5,441 nucleotides of DNA, taken from NCBI GenBank assembly GCA_009697555.1, contig WLQV01000080.1, positions 1 to 5,441 on the forward strand, read 5' to 3'. The position numbers and the translations under genes are program-made. Below, piece after piece: positions 1 to 5,441 of this stretch (position 1 is the stretch's first letter; every line of letters starts with the position of its first letter). The DNA is from Actinomycetota bacterium (GTDB lineage Bacteria > Actinomycetota > Actinomycetes > Nanopelagicales > Nanopelagicaceae). The notes under the pieces were generated by a model that was not told the DNA's origin, did no database searches, and saw only the letters and a program-made list of their open reading frames with translations.

Positions 1-489
1 AAAGTCAATCAAGAGTTAGCAAGTTATGTCGATGTGATGTTTGGAAATGAAGAAGATTTCATTGCTGCACTGGGAATCTCGGTAGGTGGGGCAGAACCTG
101 ATTTCTCTGGCATTGATTTACAGCGCCACGAGAGCGTTCTTAAAGCAACAGCTGCGAAGTATCCCAACATGTCAGTAATTGCCGAGACGTTGCGCCATGT
201 TCATAGCGCCTCCGATAATGATTGGTCAGCAATCGCATTTGCCGATGGCAAAGTTCATCACTCAAATTCCTATCCCCACTTGGAAATCCTTGATCGCATT
301 GGTGGCGGCGATAGCTTCGCATCAGGATTTATTTATGGAATGTTGGAGTTCGGTGATCCTGCGATTGCAATTAATTACGGAGTTGCACATGGCGCACTCG
401 CTATGACAACTCCTGGTGATACATCAATGGCTACCCTCAAAGAGGTGAAGAACATGGTGGCTGGCGGGAACGCACGCGTCTCTCGTTAA
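1..489 (+). CDS. kdgK: PfkB-family sugar kinase, 2-keto-3-deoxygluconate kinase type (C-terminal part, 5' end outside window)
   Basis: The reading frame is open from the first base, so this is the last 162 residues of a protein whose start lies to the left. The family (PfkB/ribokinase fold) phosphorylates sugars in the cytoplasm. KDG kinases convert 2-keto-3-deoxygluconate plus ATP to KDPG, which is then cleaved by KDPG aldolase. Visible here: FGNEED near residues 14-19, TLR followed by HSASDNDW about residues 58-71, and the PfkB signature as DRIGGGDSFASGF (catalytic Asp at codon 310-312). The TTPGD near the C-terminus resembles the nucleotide-site end of KDG kinases. GGGD instead of the commoner GAGD, together with the SASDNDW stretch, is what I recall of Gram-positive and actinobacterial KdgK proteins. 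A full-length member is about 310-340 residues, so roughly half is seen. A 2-keto-3-deoxygalactonate kinase or another PfkB sugar kinase is possible. The family is secure, the exact substrate less so. Confidence 0.78.
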   Translation, partial: KVNQELASYVDVMFGNEEDFIAALGISVGGAEPDFSGIDLQRHESVLKATAAKYPNMSVIAETLRHVHSASDNDWSAIAFADGKVHHSNSYPHLEILDRIGGGDSFASGFIYGMLEFGDPAIAINYGVAHGALAMTTPGDTSMATLKEVKNMVAGGNARVSR

Positions 490-496
490 TTCCACT

Positions 497-1573
497 ATGA
501 AGCTCCGAGCGCTCATTCTTGCTCTCTTGCTCTCGGCATCAAGTACTTCTCCTACTCACGCTGATGTCCTGACCTCCGACACCACTATGGTTTTAGTGAA
601 AACCATTAACGGAACCATCACCCCAAAATCAGTAAGAGCATCAAGCGATGGAACAGTAAGTGCTCACAACATGATGTATCGCCACTCTGTAACCCTCTAT
701 GACGCAGACACCATGGAACTCAAAGCGACCATCCCAGATAAAGTTGATTTAAACGCCTTAGGTTTTCCGCAATATTCAGGTGCTTATAAAGGTGCACCAG
801 TAGAGGGTGTCTACTCTCCTGATGGTAAATACATTTATGTCACCAACTATGCAATGTATGGCAAGGGCTTTAATCATGAAGGCCACGATGATTGCAAAGC
901 AACAAATCCTTATGATCGAAGTTTCCTCTATCGAATCAATCGCGAGAGTAATGCGATCGATGCTGCTTACCTAGTCGGCAAAGTTCCTAAAGTTGTTCAA
1001 GTCTCCCCTGACAATAAATGGATTCTCGTGAGCAATTGGTGTTCATACGATCTCTCAGTTATTTCAGTTGAAAGCCAGAAGGTTGTGAAAACTATCAAGA
1101 TTGGCGCCTACCCTAGAGGCATCGTCATTAAAAAAGATTCCTCACTTGCCTATGTTGCTCAGATGGGTGGCACCACAATCCATGAAATCAATCTCACCAA
1201 CTTTGCTAAGCGCACACTCACTATCGGATTAAATCCGCGAGCACTGGTTCTCTCGCCCGATGAAAACACCATCTACGCAACCTTGAATTCATCGGGCAAA
1301 GTCGTCGCGTACGACTTCACTCAAAAGAAAGTAATCCACTCAGTGAAGACTGGTAAAGCATCGCGCAGTCTCGACATCTCTACCGATGGCTCTGCCCTCT
1401 TTGTTGTGAACTTCGATAGCGATACAGTCTCGAAGATTCGTACCTCAGACTTTGCCATTCTTCAAAGCATTAAGGTCTGCAACGAACCAATTGGAATAAC
1501 CTACGAACCAACTATGAATCGCACCTGGGTAGCGTGCTACAAAGGTCAGATCAAGATATTCGATAACCGCTAA
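497..1573 (+). CDS. Secreted YVTN/YncE-type beta-propeller protein
   Basis: A 358-residue exported protein. Residues 1-22 form a signal peptide (K2, R4, a Leu/Ala-rich core, then THA before D23). The rest is made of beta-propeller blades of roughly 40 residues with recurring patterns: SPDGKYIYVTN about 107-117, SPDNKWILVSN 170-180, KKDSSLAYVAQ 212-222, SPDENTIYATL 253-263, STDGSALFVVN 295-305. Each is followed by a strand ending in a V-x-x-I-x-x-G type turn (TIKIGAYPRGI, LTIGLNPRAL). Four cysteines (133, 182, 328, 347) fit two disulfides, consistent with life outside the membrane. A loop near 121-140 interrupts the second visible blade and carries H127, E128, H130, D131, D132 and C133. The gene starts 7 bases after the kinase stop with no clear Shine-Dalgarno sequence, suggesting read-through translation from the kinase message. 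The biochemical role is unknown: such propellers bind proteins, peptides, DNA or small ligands in different lineages. Confidence 0.85.
   Translation: MKLRALILALLLSASSTSPTHADVLTSDTTMVLVKTINGTITPKSVRASSDGTVSAHNMMYRHSVTLYDADTMELKATIPDKVDLNALGFPQYSGAYKGAPVEGVYSPDGKYIYVTNYAMYGKGFNHEGHDDCKATNPYDRSFLYRINRESNAIDAAYLVGKVPKVVQVSPDNKWILVSNWCSYDLSVISVESQKVVKTIKIGAYPRGIVIKKDSSLAYVAQMGGTTIHEINLTNFAKRTLTIGLNPRALVLSPDENTIYATLNSSGKVVAYDFTQKKVIHSVKTGKASRSLDISTDGSALFVVNFDSDTVSKIRTSDFAILQSIKVCNEPIGITYEPTMNRTWVACYKGQIKIFDNR
1570..1573. other. Overlapping stop codons of two convergent genes
   Basis: The four bases CTAA hold the TAA stop of the plus-strand propeller gene (1571-1573) and, on the minus strand, the TAG stop of the secreted Cys-rich protein (1570-1572). 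No hairpin with a T-run is seen at the junction on either strand, so each transcript must end inside the opposite gene. Confidence 0.93.
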
Positions 1574-2580
1574 ATCTTCTTGTAACCCGTCGGACACTTG
1601 GGGGTCTTTCCACTCACAACCAAGCGGGCTTTGCCCTTACTGCACGTAATCTGAATCAACTTAGTAGGGGCAGGATTTTTTACAGATGTGATTGCACTTT
1701 TAATCGTGAAGACTTCAGTTACGAGATATTTCTTCGCGAATTCAGGATCATTCTGGTAGTTTGAAAAATTCTTCCAATCTTCGCCAATAACCACTGCATA
1801 CTGGCAATTTGATCCTGGCATTAGTTGAGTCCCGTTCGAGCGATTTGAATTGCCTGGGTAGTACATAAGGCAGTTATCGCTGAAGGGAATTAGGTAGACA
1901 GATGCGGAGCGGTCAGCTTGGCCTTTAATAGGAAAGGCTGAACCGAGGAAACACCAACGTTCTACCGGGACAATTGAATCTTTTTTCGAGCCAAGTGATT
2001 TCCAGTTATTTACACAATCGTAGTATTTACTCTTCGCAGTGTCAGCAGCTTTGAAATCTCGAAAGAATCCTTCGATTTGAGAGAACTCCTGAACGAAATC
2101 AACATTTGCTATTTTGGGCATTGGAAATTTCCCGCTAAAAGTAAAAGTCTGCGGAGTGCAGCCTTTTTTCTCAATAGAAATAGAATTACGGACATAAATT
2201 TCAGGATATGTGAGAAGGGATAGATTGCTTATGACAAGCTGGTCTTCTCCGTATGGAGTACCGGCACCCGCTGTGGCAATGCTTTTTATCCTTTGGCTAA
2301 GAAGAGTGTTTCTATCTGCCGTTAAATTCCCAGGGAAATAAACTGACATAAACACAGCAGTCTTTTTCCAAATCACGTTATCGACTGAGAATTCAGTGAT
2401 CCCTGGTTTCACAATTTGCGTAAATGATGGTGAAAAGTAATTCTCATAATCACTAGTTGAAATATCCACTGTGAGGTTAGGTAAATTCCAAGTATTAGGA
2501 CAGCCGGGCAACTCCGCTTTTGCGACATTGGGCAGAGCAAGTAATCCAATTAAAGTAAGGAAGAAGAGTATTCGCTTCAT
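1570..2580 (-). CDS. Secreted cysteine-rich protein of unknown function with a C-terminal Cys/Lys tail
   Basis: I do not recognise a domain in the body of this protein. From the ATG at 2580 it has 336 residues: a textbook signal peptide (K2, R3, hydrophobic ILFFLTLIGLLAL, then AKA at 20-22 before E23), then a mature part with eight cysteines (27, 141, 189, 210, 237, 259, 313, 329), an even number that fits disulfides. The body is rich in Asn, Ser, Tyr and Phe, as in extracellular beta-rich proteins. The last 30 residues form a separate module (ITC.KGKA, then PKCPTGYKKI). An in-frame TTG at 2610 would add ten residues and has a purine-rich AGAGAAG just upstream. I prefer 2580 because it gives the cleaner signal peptide. 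The gene lies 45 bases after the dehydrogenase and is probably its distal operon partner. GC is lower (35-40% in three hand-counted lines) than in its neighbours, hinting at faster divergence or acquisition. Confidence 0.75.
   Translation of the reverse strand: MKRILFFLTLIGLLALPNVAKAELPGCPNTWNLPNLTVDISTSDYENYFSPSFTQIVKPGITEFSVDNVIWKKTAVFMSVYFPGNLTADRNTLLSQRIKSIATAGAGTPYGEDQLVISNLSLLTYPEIYVRNSISIEKKGCTPQTFTFSGKFPMPKIANVDFVQEFSQIEGFFRDFKAADTAKSKYYDCVNNWKSLGSKKDSIVPVERWCFLGSAFPIKGQADRSASVYLIPFSDNCLMYYPGNSNRSNGTQLMPGSNCQYAVVIGEDWKNFSNYQNDPEFAKKYLVTEVFTIKSAITSVKNPAPTKLIQITCSKGKARLVVSGKTPKCPTGYKKI
1573..1662 (-). other. C-terminal tail module of the secreted protein (two Cys, Lys-rich end)
   Basis: Residues 307-336 of the secreted protein read as a compact unit: KLIQITC, KGKA, a short Val-rich strand, then PKCPTGYKKI. 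The two cysteines (313 and 329) are 16 residues apart and could pair. It is preceded by a Pro/Lys-containing linker (VKNPAPT). From memory, very similar endings (TCVKGK..., then PKCP.GYKK) close many otherwise unrelated secreted proteins of freshwater actinobacteria. That recall is not checked here. The placement at the very C-terminus of an exported protein suggests a surface-retention or sorting role, which is inference. Confidence 0.55.
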
Positions 2581-2625
2581 TTTCTGAGCGTATCTCTCAC
2601 TGTCTGGCAATTACTTCTCTAACGG

Positions 2626-3429
2626 CTAGTGGCGCGGTACCGCAACAGCTACTTGCACCGTTAAACCACCATCACACACCACAGAGCTACCAGTCATGAA
2701 GGTTGATTTTGGACCGGAGAGAAAACAGATGAGCTCGCCAATCTCTTCCATAGTTCCGGCTCGACCAATTGGATGCGAAGCTCCCCACTCTTTTAGCGTC
2801 TCCTCAACGGTGTTATTGCCCTTATGTAGCTCTGCAGCACTTCGCAAAAGTGGTGTATCAACTGAGCCAGGAAGTACTGCGTTAACGCGGATATTTTCGG
2901 CTGCATAGTCAATTGCAAGAGAGCGTGTGAGTGCATTGATTGCGCCCTTGGATGTGGAGTAAGCCAAGACTTGTTGCTGAGTCACAATTGATTGCACCGA
3001 TGAAACGTTCACAATTGTGCCGCCGCCCACTTTGCGCATCTCTGGAATCGCATGCTTGGCGGTAAGGAACATTGACTTCACATTAATGTCGATCGTTTTA
3101 TTCCAAGTGTCTTCCGAAGTTGTTTCAGCATCTCCGTAAGTCTGAATTCCGGCGCAATTTGCTACTCCATCGACTCTGCCAAATTTGGCAACGGTTGCCG
3201 CAATAGCAGCTGCAACAGCGCGATCATTGGAGACATCGGTAGGGATTGCTATTACTGAAAATCCAGCGGCAGTGAGATCTTTTGCGGTGCGCTCTAGCTC
3301 TGTTACATCGACATCGAGGAGTGCAACTTGCGCGCCATATTCACAGAACTTCTTTGCGGTGCCTTGGCCAATTCCTTTAGCTGCGCCAGTGACTACGTAA
3401 GTCTTGCCTTTAAATGGTTGATCCGACAC
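2626..3429 (-). CDS. Short-chain dehydrogenase/reductase (SDR), probably NAD-dependent sugar or sugar-acid dehydrogenase
   Basis: A complete 267-residue classical SDR with a Rossmann fold and cytoplasmic location. The cofactor-binding TGAAKGIG is at residues 14-21. Asp39 at the end of beta-2 (ALLDVD) is the usual sign of NAD rather than NADP preference. D65-V66 contacts adenine in the family. NCAG at 91-94 stands in for NNAG. The catalytic tetrad is N116, S144 (VSSV), Y157 and K161 (YSTSK), followed by PGSVDTP at 187-193 and a glycine-rich end (TGSSVVCDGG). The start is GTG at 3429, fixed by a good AGGAG five bases upstream. It directly follows the DUF4432 gene (8-base gap), so a sugar substrate is likely: for example an aldose dehydrogenase of the L-fucose or galactose type, or a 2-keto-3-deoxy sugar acid dehydrogenase. 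SDR specificity cannot be read from sequence by eye, so only the family call is firm. Confidence 0.93.
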   Translation of the reverse strand: MSDQPFKGKTYVVTGAAKGIGQGTAKKFCEYGAQVALLDVDVTELERTAKDLTAAGFSVIAIPTDVSNDRAVAAAIAATVAKFGRVDGVANCAGIQTYGDAETTSEDTWNKTIDINVKSMFLTAKHAIPEMRKVGGGTIVNVSSVQSIVTQQQVLAYSTSKGAINALTRSLAIDYAAENIRVNAVLPGSVDTPLLRSAAELHKGNNTVEETLKEWGASHPIGRAGTMEEIGELICFLSGPKSTFMTGSSVVCDGGLTVQVAVAVPRH

Positions 3430-3434
3430 TTGTA

Positions 3435-3439
3435 CTCCT
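3435..3439 (-). promoter_or_regulatory. Shine-Dalgarno site of the SDR gene, overlapping the upstream stop codon
   Basis: On the minus strand the sequence reads ATGAAATAGGAGTACAAGTG: the TAG stop of the DUF4432 gene supplies the first AG of AGGAG, which lies five bases before the GTG start. This supports the non-ATG start of the SDR and points to translational coupling of the two genes. Confidence 0.85.
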
Positions 3440-4460
3440 ATTTCATCGGTGCGAGCGAGAAGGCAAAATCAAAGGTTTTGCTCTCGTGCGCTTTGAAACG
3501 AAGAGCGGTGCCGCGCTTGATTGATTCAGCTAAGCCAAATGTTGGATTGCTGGTGAATGGCTCGAGACCGATGTTGTAATTCATGCCAAACCAAGGCCAG
3601 CCACGAGTGGCACCAAATTCCTGCCAATACCAAACATATTTAAGGTCTGGTGATTTCCAATCAAGGGTTGCTTGAAGATTATTAGTCGGAGATGTCACTG
3701 TGTAAGTCTGGTTCTCCATCTCAGTTAAGTAATAAATATCAGATGGTGCACCATAGGCAGGCATTGTGCTGGCATCGAATGTCTTTCCATCTGGGCCAAC
3801 TGCATTAGGCCATGCAAATGGTGTGTCATCTTTTACTCGGCGAACTTGGCCACTGCGTTCGTCCTCACCTGGAGTCGCAGTTGCTTTGCCCTTGATAAGA
3901 ATCTGTGATTGCTCAGTAAGGAACTTAGGACCAAATGTGACGTGAAGTCCGTACATAGTGTCGATTTCTACTGGCGAGAGATTGACGACCGTATCTTTCA
4001 AAGTAAAGCGCGCATCTTTATGGTTGAGTGTGAGTTCGCGATTAATAACAAAGGGATACTTGAGAAGTTTTACCGAAACATTGACTTTCACAAATTCTGG
4101 AGACTCTTCAATTGATGTGACATCCCATGGAAGAAGTGCAGACTCACCATGTTGGCCAAAGTCGGCACCATCTACATCGGTAGGTGCGCCGCCACTTGGG
4201 AAAATTACCTGCCAGCCACCGTGGTACTCATCCATAAATGAACCGAGTGGACTTGGGTAATTTGCATTGGGGCGTCCATCTGGAAAATTATCATTGCGCA
4301 TCCAGGAGAGATCTAAATCTGTTGGCTTATAAAGAATCTCGTAGAGATCGCAACCGCGGCCAAGGAGAAAACTTAAGCGAATCTTCTCATTCTCCATAAC
4401 GAGAATGGGATGCTCTCCTAAACGTAAATTACTTTGAACGCGGGCTCCGTAGTTGCGCAT
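3438..4460 (-). CDS. DUF4432 family protein, aldose 1-epimerase (mutarotase)-like
   Basis: A complete 340-residue cytoplasmic protein with the galactose-mutarotase-like beta-sandwich pattern of the DUF4432 family. Landmarks: GRGCDLYEILYK at 34-45, HGGWQ at 80-84, HGES at 104-107 followed by PWDV, YGLHVTFGPKFL at 170-181 with H173, and a WYWQEFGATRGWPWF stretch at 277-291 leading to GLEP with E300. By analogy with galactose mutarotase, the histidines H104 and H173 and the glutamate E300 are candidate sugar-binding and catalytic residues. This is inference, since few DUF4432 proteins have a proven reaction. The likely role is anomer interconversion or handling of a free aldose or keto-sugar. 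The ATG at 4460 has AAAGGT five bases upstream (4466-4471). It sits 67 bases after the ABC-F gene and is tightly coupled to the SDR, which suggests it supplies the sugar form that enzyme oxidises. Confidence 0.88.
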   Translation of the reverse strand: MRNYGARVQSNLRLGEHPILVMENEKIRLSFLLGRGCDLYEILYKPTDLDLSWMRNDNFPDGRPNANYPSPLGSFMDEYHGGWQVIFPSGGAPTDVDGADFGQHGESALLPWDVTSIEESPEFVKVNVSVKLLKYPFVINRELTLNHKDARFTLKDTVVNLSPVEIDTMYGLHVTFGPKFLTEQSQILIKGKATATPGEDERSGQVRRVKDDTPFAWPNAVGPDGKTFDASTMPAYGAPSDIYYLTEMENQTYTVTSPTNNLQATLDWKSPDLKYVWYWQEFGATRGWPWFGMNYNIGLEPFTSNPTFGLAESIKRGTALRFKAHESKTFDFAFSLAPMK

Positions 4461-4465
4461 GATCT

Positions 4466-4471
4466 ACCTTT
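4466..4471 (-). promoter_or_regulatory. Ribosome binding site of the DUF4432 gene
   Basis: Minus strand AAAGGT followed by AGATC and the ATG at 4460. The match to the anti-Shine-Dalgarno is partial, but the five-base spacing is right, and it supports this start. Confidence 0.6.
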
Positions 4472-4527
4472 CGATTCTGGTGCTGTAATTCTTGCCAATC
4501 TCGTGCGATTTGGGAAGAGCGTCTTAT

Positions 4528-5441
4528 CTAATGATCAAAAATTGGCTCGGGGTTTTCATAAACCTGACCATTGGCGCCAAAGATCAAGAAGCGGGTAAAG
4601 CCGCGAGTGAACCAGCGATCGTGAGTTACCGAGACGACTGAGCCTTGATATTGCTCCAGTGCTGATTCCAAACTCTCCGCACTCGCTAGATCCAAGTTAT
4701 CGGTTGGCTCATCTAGGAGAAGCAGAGTCGAACCAGAGAGTTCGAGCATTAATACTTGGAAGCGAGCTTGCTGTCCACCTGAGAGCGATGAGAAGCGTTG
4801 CTCTGCTTGATTATGAATTTCATATTTTCCGAGCACGCTCTTGGCCGGTCCGAGTTGCAGTGAATATTCCTCCCAGAGAATTTCCAAGAGCGACTTACTT
4901 TCAAACTCTGGATGGGCATGTGTTTGGGCGAAATAACCAACAGTTACACGTGCACCTAACTTAAACTCCCCCGTGAATTTCACAGTGGGGTCGCCAGAAA
5001 TCATGCGCAAGAAGTGAGACTTTCCGCTGCCATTCTTACCAAGTACGGCAACTCGATCACCATAAAAGATTTCGAAGTTAAATGGATCGGTAAGACCTTG
5101 CAGTGCAATGTTTTCAAAGTTTGCAACGCGCACGCCGGTGCGTCCACCCTTCAAACCAACTCGAACATTCTGCTCAGTTGGCGGTGGCGGTGGCGGACCA
5201 GCCTCTTCAAATTTACGTAGTCGCGTCTGCATAGCACGATATTTCGGTGCCATCGCAGGAGAACTCTTCGTCTGGTTATAAAGAGTTAGTACCAATTCCT
5301 TAAGTCGTGAGTGCTCTTCTTCCCAGCGCTGGAGAACTTCAGCAAACCTTGCATTGCGTGCCTTACGCGCTTCATGCCATGTTTCAAACTTTCCACCATG
5401 CACCCAGGTGCTATTTCCGGCCGCTCCCTCTTCAAGTGTGA
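4528..5441 (-). CDS. ABC-F family ATPase (linker and second ATPase domain; N-terminal half outside window)
   Basis: ABC-F proteins carry two ATPase domains and no membrane segments. They act at the ribosome (EttA/Uup-type translation factors or antibiotic-resistance proteins). The frame stays open through a GTG at 5401-5403 to the right edge, and the extra residues (TLEEGAAGNSTW, then VHGGKFETWHEAR) match the end of a first ABC domain running into the linker, so the GTG is not the true start. Visible in order (numbered from that GTG as residue 1): a charged helical linker about 5-68, six prolines at 70-75, Walker A GKNGSGKS 122-129, Q-loop Q160, signature LSGGQQ 207-212, Walker B LLLLDEP with E232, D-loop DNLD, and switch H261. 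All catalytic residues of this domain are intact. The protein ends in IFDH with no long C-terminal extension. Family certain. A housekeeping translation factor and a resistance protein cannot be told apart from this half. Confidence 0.93.
   Translation of the reverse strand, partial: TLEEGAAGNSTWVHGGKFETWHEARKARNARFAEVLQRWEEEHSRLKELVLTLYNQTKSSPAMAPKYRAMQTRLRKFEEAGPPPPPPTEQNVRVGLKGGRTGVRVANFENIALQGLTDPFNFEIFYGDRVAVLGKNGSGKSHFLRMISGDPTVKFTGEFKLGARVTVGYFAQTHAHPEFESKSLLEILWEEYSLQLGPAKSVLGKYEIHNQAEQRFSSLSGGQQARFQVLMLELSGSTLLLLDEPTDNLDLASAESLESALEQYQGSVVSVTHDRWFTRGFTRFLIFGANGQVYENPEPIFDH
5179..5196 (+). repeat. Three tandem TGGCGG hexamers encoding a six-proline run
   Basis: The plus strand shows TGGCGG three times in a row. 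On the coding (minus) strand this is (CCGCCA)x3, giving six consecutive prolines in the interdomain linker of the ABC-F protein. A perfect in-frame hexamer array could vary in copy number without shifting the frame. Confidence 0.9.

Noticed and set aside
497..1573. Propeller loop HEGHDDC as a zinc-protease HExxH site
   Set aside because: The spacing is HExH, not HExxH, and the protein is a beta-propeller without a helical metalloprotease core.
2696..3579. Plus-strand open frames of 70-83 codons opposite the SDR and the end of the DUF4432 gene
   Set aside because: They lie antisense to well-supported genes, have no ribosome-binding sites or recognisable motifs, and their composition mirrors the opposite coding strand.
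3909..4260. Plus-strand open frames of 68 and 100 codons opposite the DUF4432 gene
   Set aside because: Antisense shadows of a conserved gene, with no protein-like pattern or start signal.
4495..4513. Imperfect inverted repeat CCAATC / GATTTGG in the gap between the ABC-F and DUF4432 genes, a possible terminator or operator
   Set aside because: Only six pairs with a bulge, no T-run after it on the minus strand, and no second copy. It is weak enough to be chance.
4461..4527. Possible promoter for the DUF4432 gene in the 67-base gap (a TTGGCA that could serve as a -35 box)
   Set aside because: No credible TATAAT-like -10 box at a suitable distance, and the actinobacterial consensus is too loose to call by eye.
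5401..5403. GTG as the true start of the ABC-F protein, giving a single-domain ATPase
   Set aside because: The frame remains open to the window edge, and the upstream residues look like the end of a first ABC domain. The protein is therefore cut by the window, not naturally short.

Overview
The window looks like a stretch of a streamlined, AT-leaning actinobacterial chromosome, most likely a freshwater planktonic lineage of the Nanopelagicales/acI type. This is an inference from moderate GC (about 45% in hand-counted lines), very short intergenic gaps, an ABC-F protein with the proline-rich linker style I associate with Actinobacteria, and a secreted protein with a Cys/Lys tail that I remember from such genomes. 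No species can be named from the sequence alone. There are no RNA genes, mobile elements, CRISPR repeats or phage genes, and no gene-free stretch longer than about 70 bases.

Layout. On the plus strand, the window opens inside a PfkB-family kinase (1-489, 5' end missing) of the 2-keto-3-deoxygluconate kinase type. It is followed 7 bases later by a secreted YVTN/YncE-type beta-propeller (497-1573). Four genes then lie on the minus strand and read toward the first pair: an ABC-F ATPase (4528 to the right edge, N-terminal half missing), a DUF4432 aldose-epimerase-like protein (3438-4460), a short-chain dehydrogenase (2626-3429) and a secreted Cys-rich protein of unknown function (1570-2580). The two transcription units meet at 1570-1573, where the two stop codons overlap and leave no room for a conventional terminator between them.

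How the genes may work together. The DUF4432 and SDR genes are 8 bases apart, and the SDR ribosome-binding site is built partly from the DUF4432 stop codon, so they are almost certainly co-translated. A mutarotase-like protein beside an NAD-type sugar dehydrogenase, with a KDG-type kinase in the same locus, suggests an oxidative route: sugar to aldonolactone to aldonate to 2-keto-3-deoxy acid to its phosphate. The dehydratase, aldolase and transporter that would prove this are not in the window. The ABC-F protein is a translation-associated ATPase and probably an unrelated neighbour. The two secreted proteins are of unknown role. The one at 1570-2580 has visibly lower GC than its neighbours and the most distinctive feature of the window, a conserved-looking C-terminal Cys/Lys tail.

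I see no convincing evidence for an entirely new multi-gene system. The best leads are the C-terminal tail, the sugar-oxidation gene pair, and the six-proline run inside the ABC-F linker.
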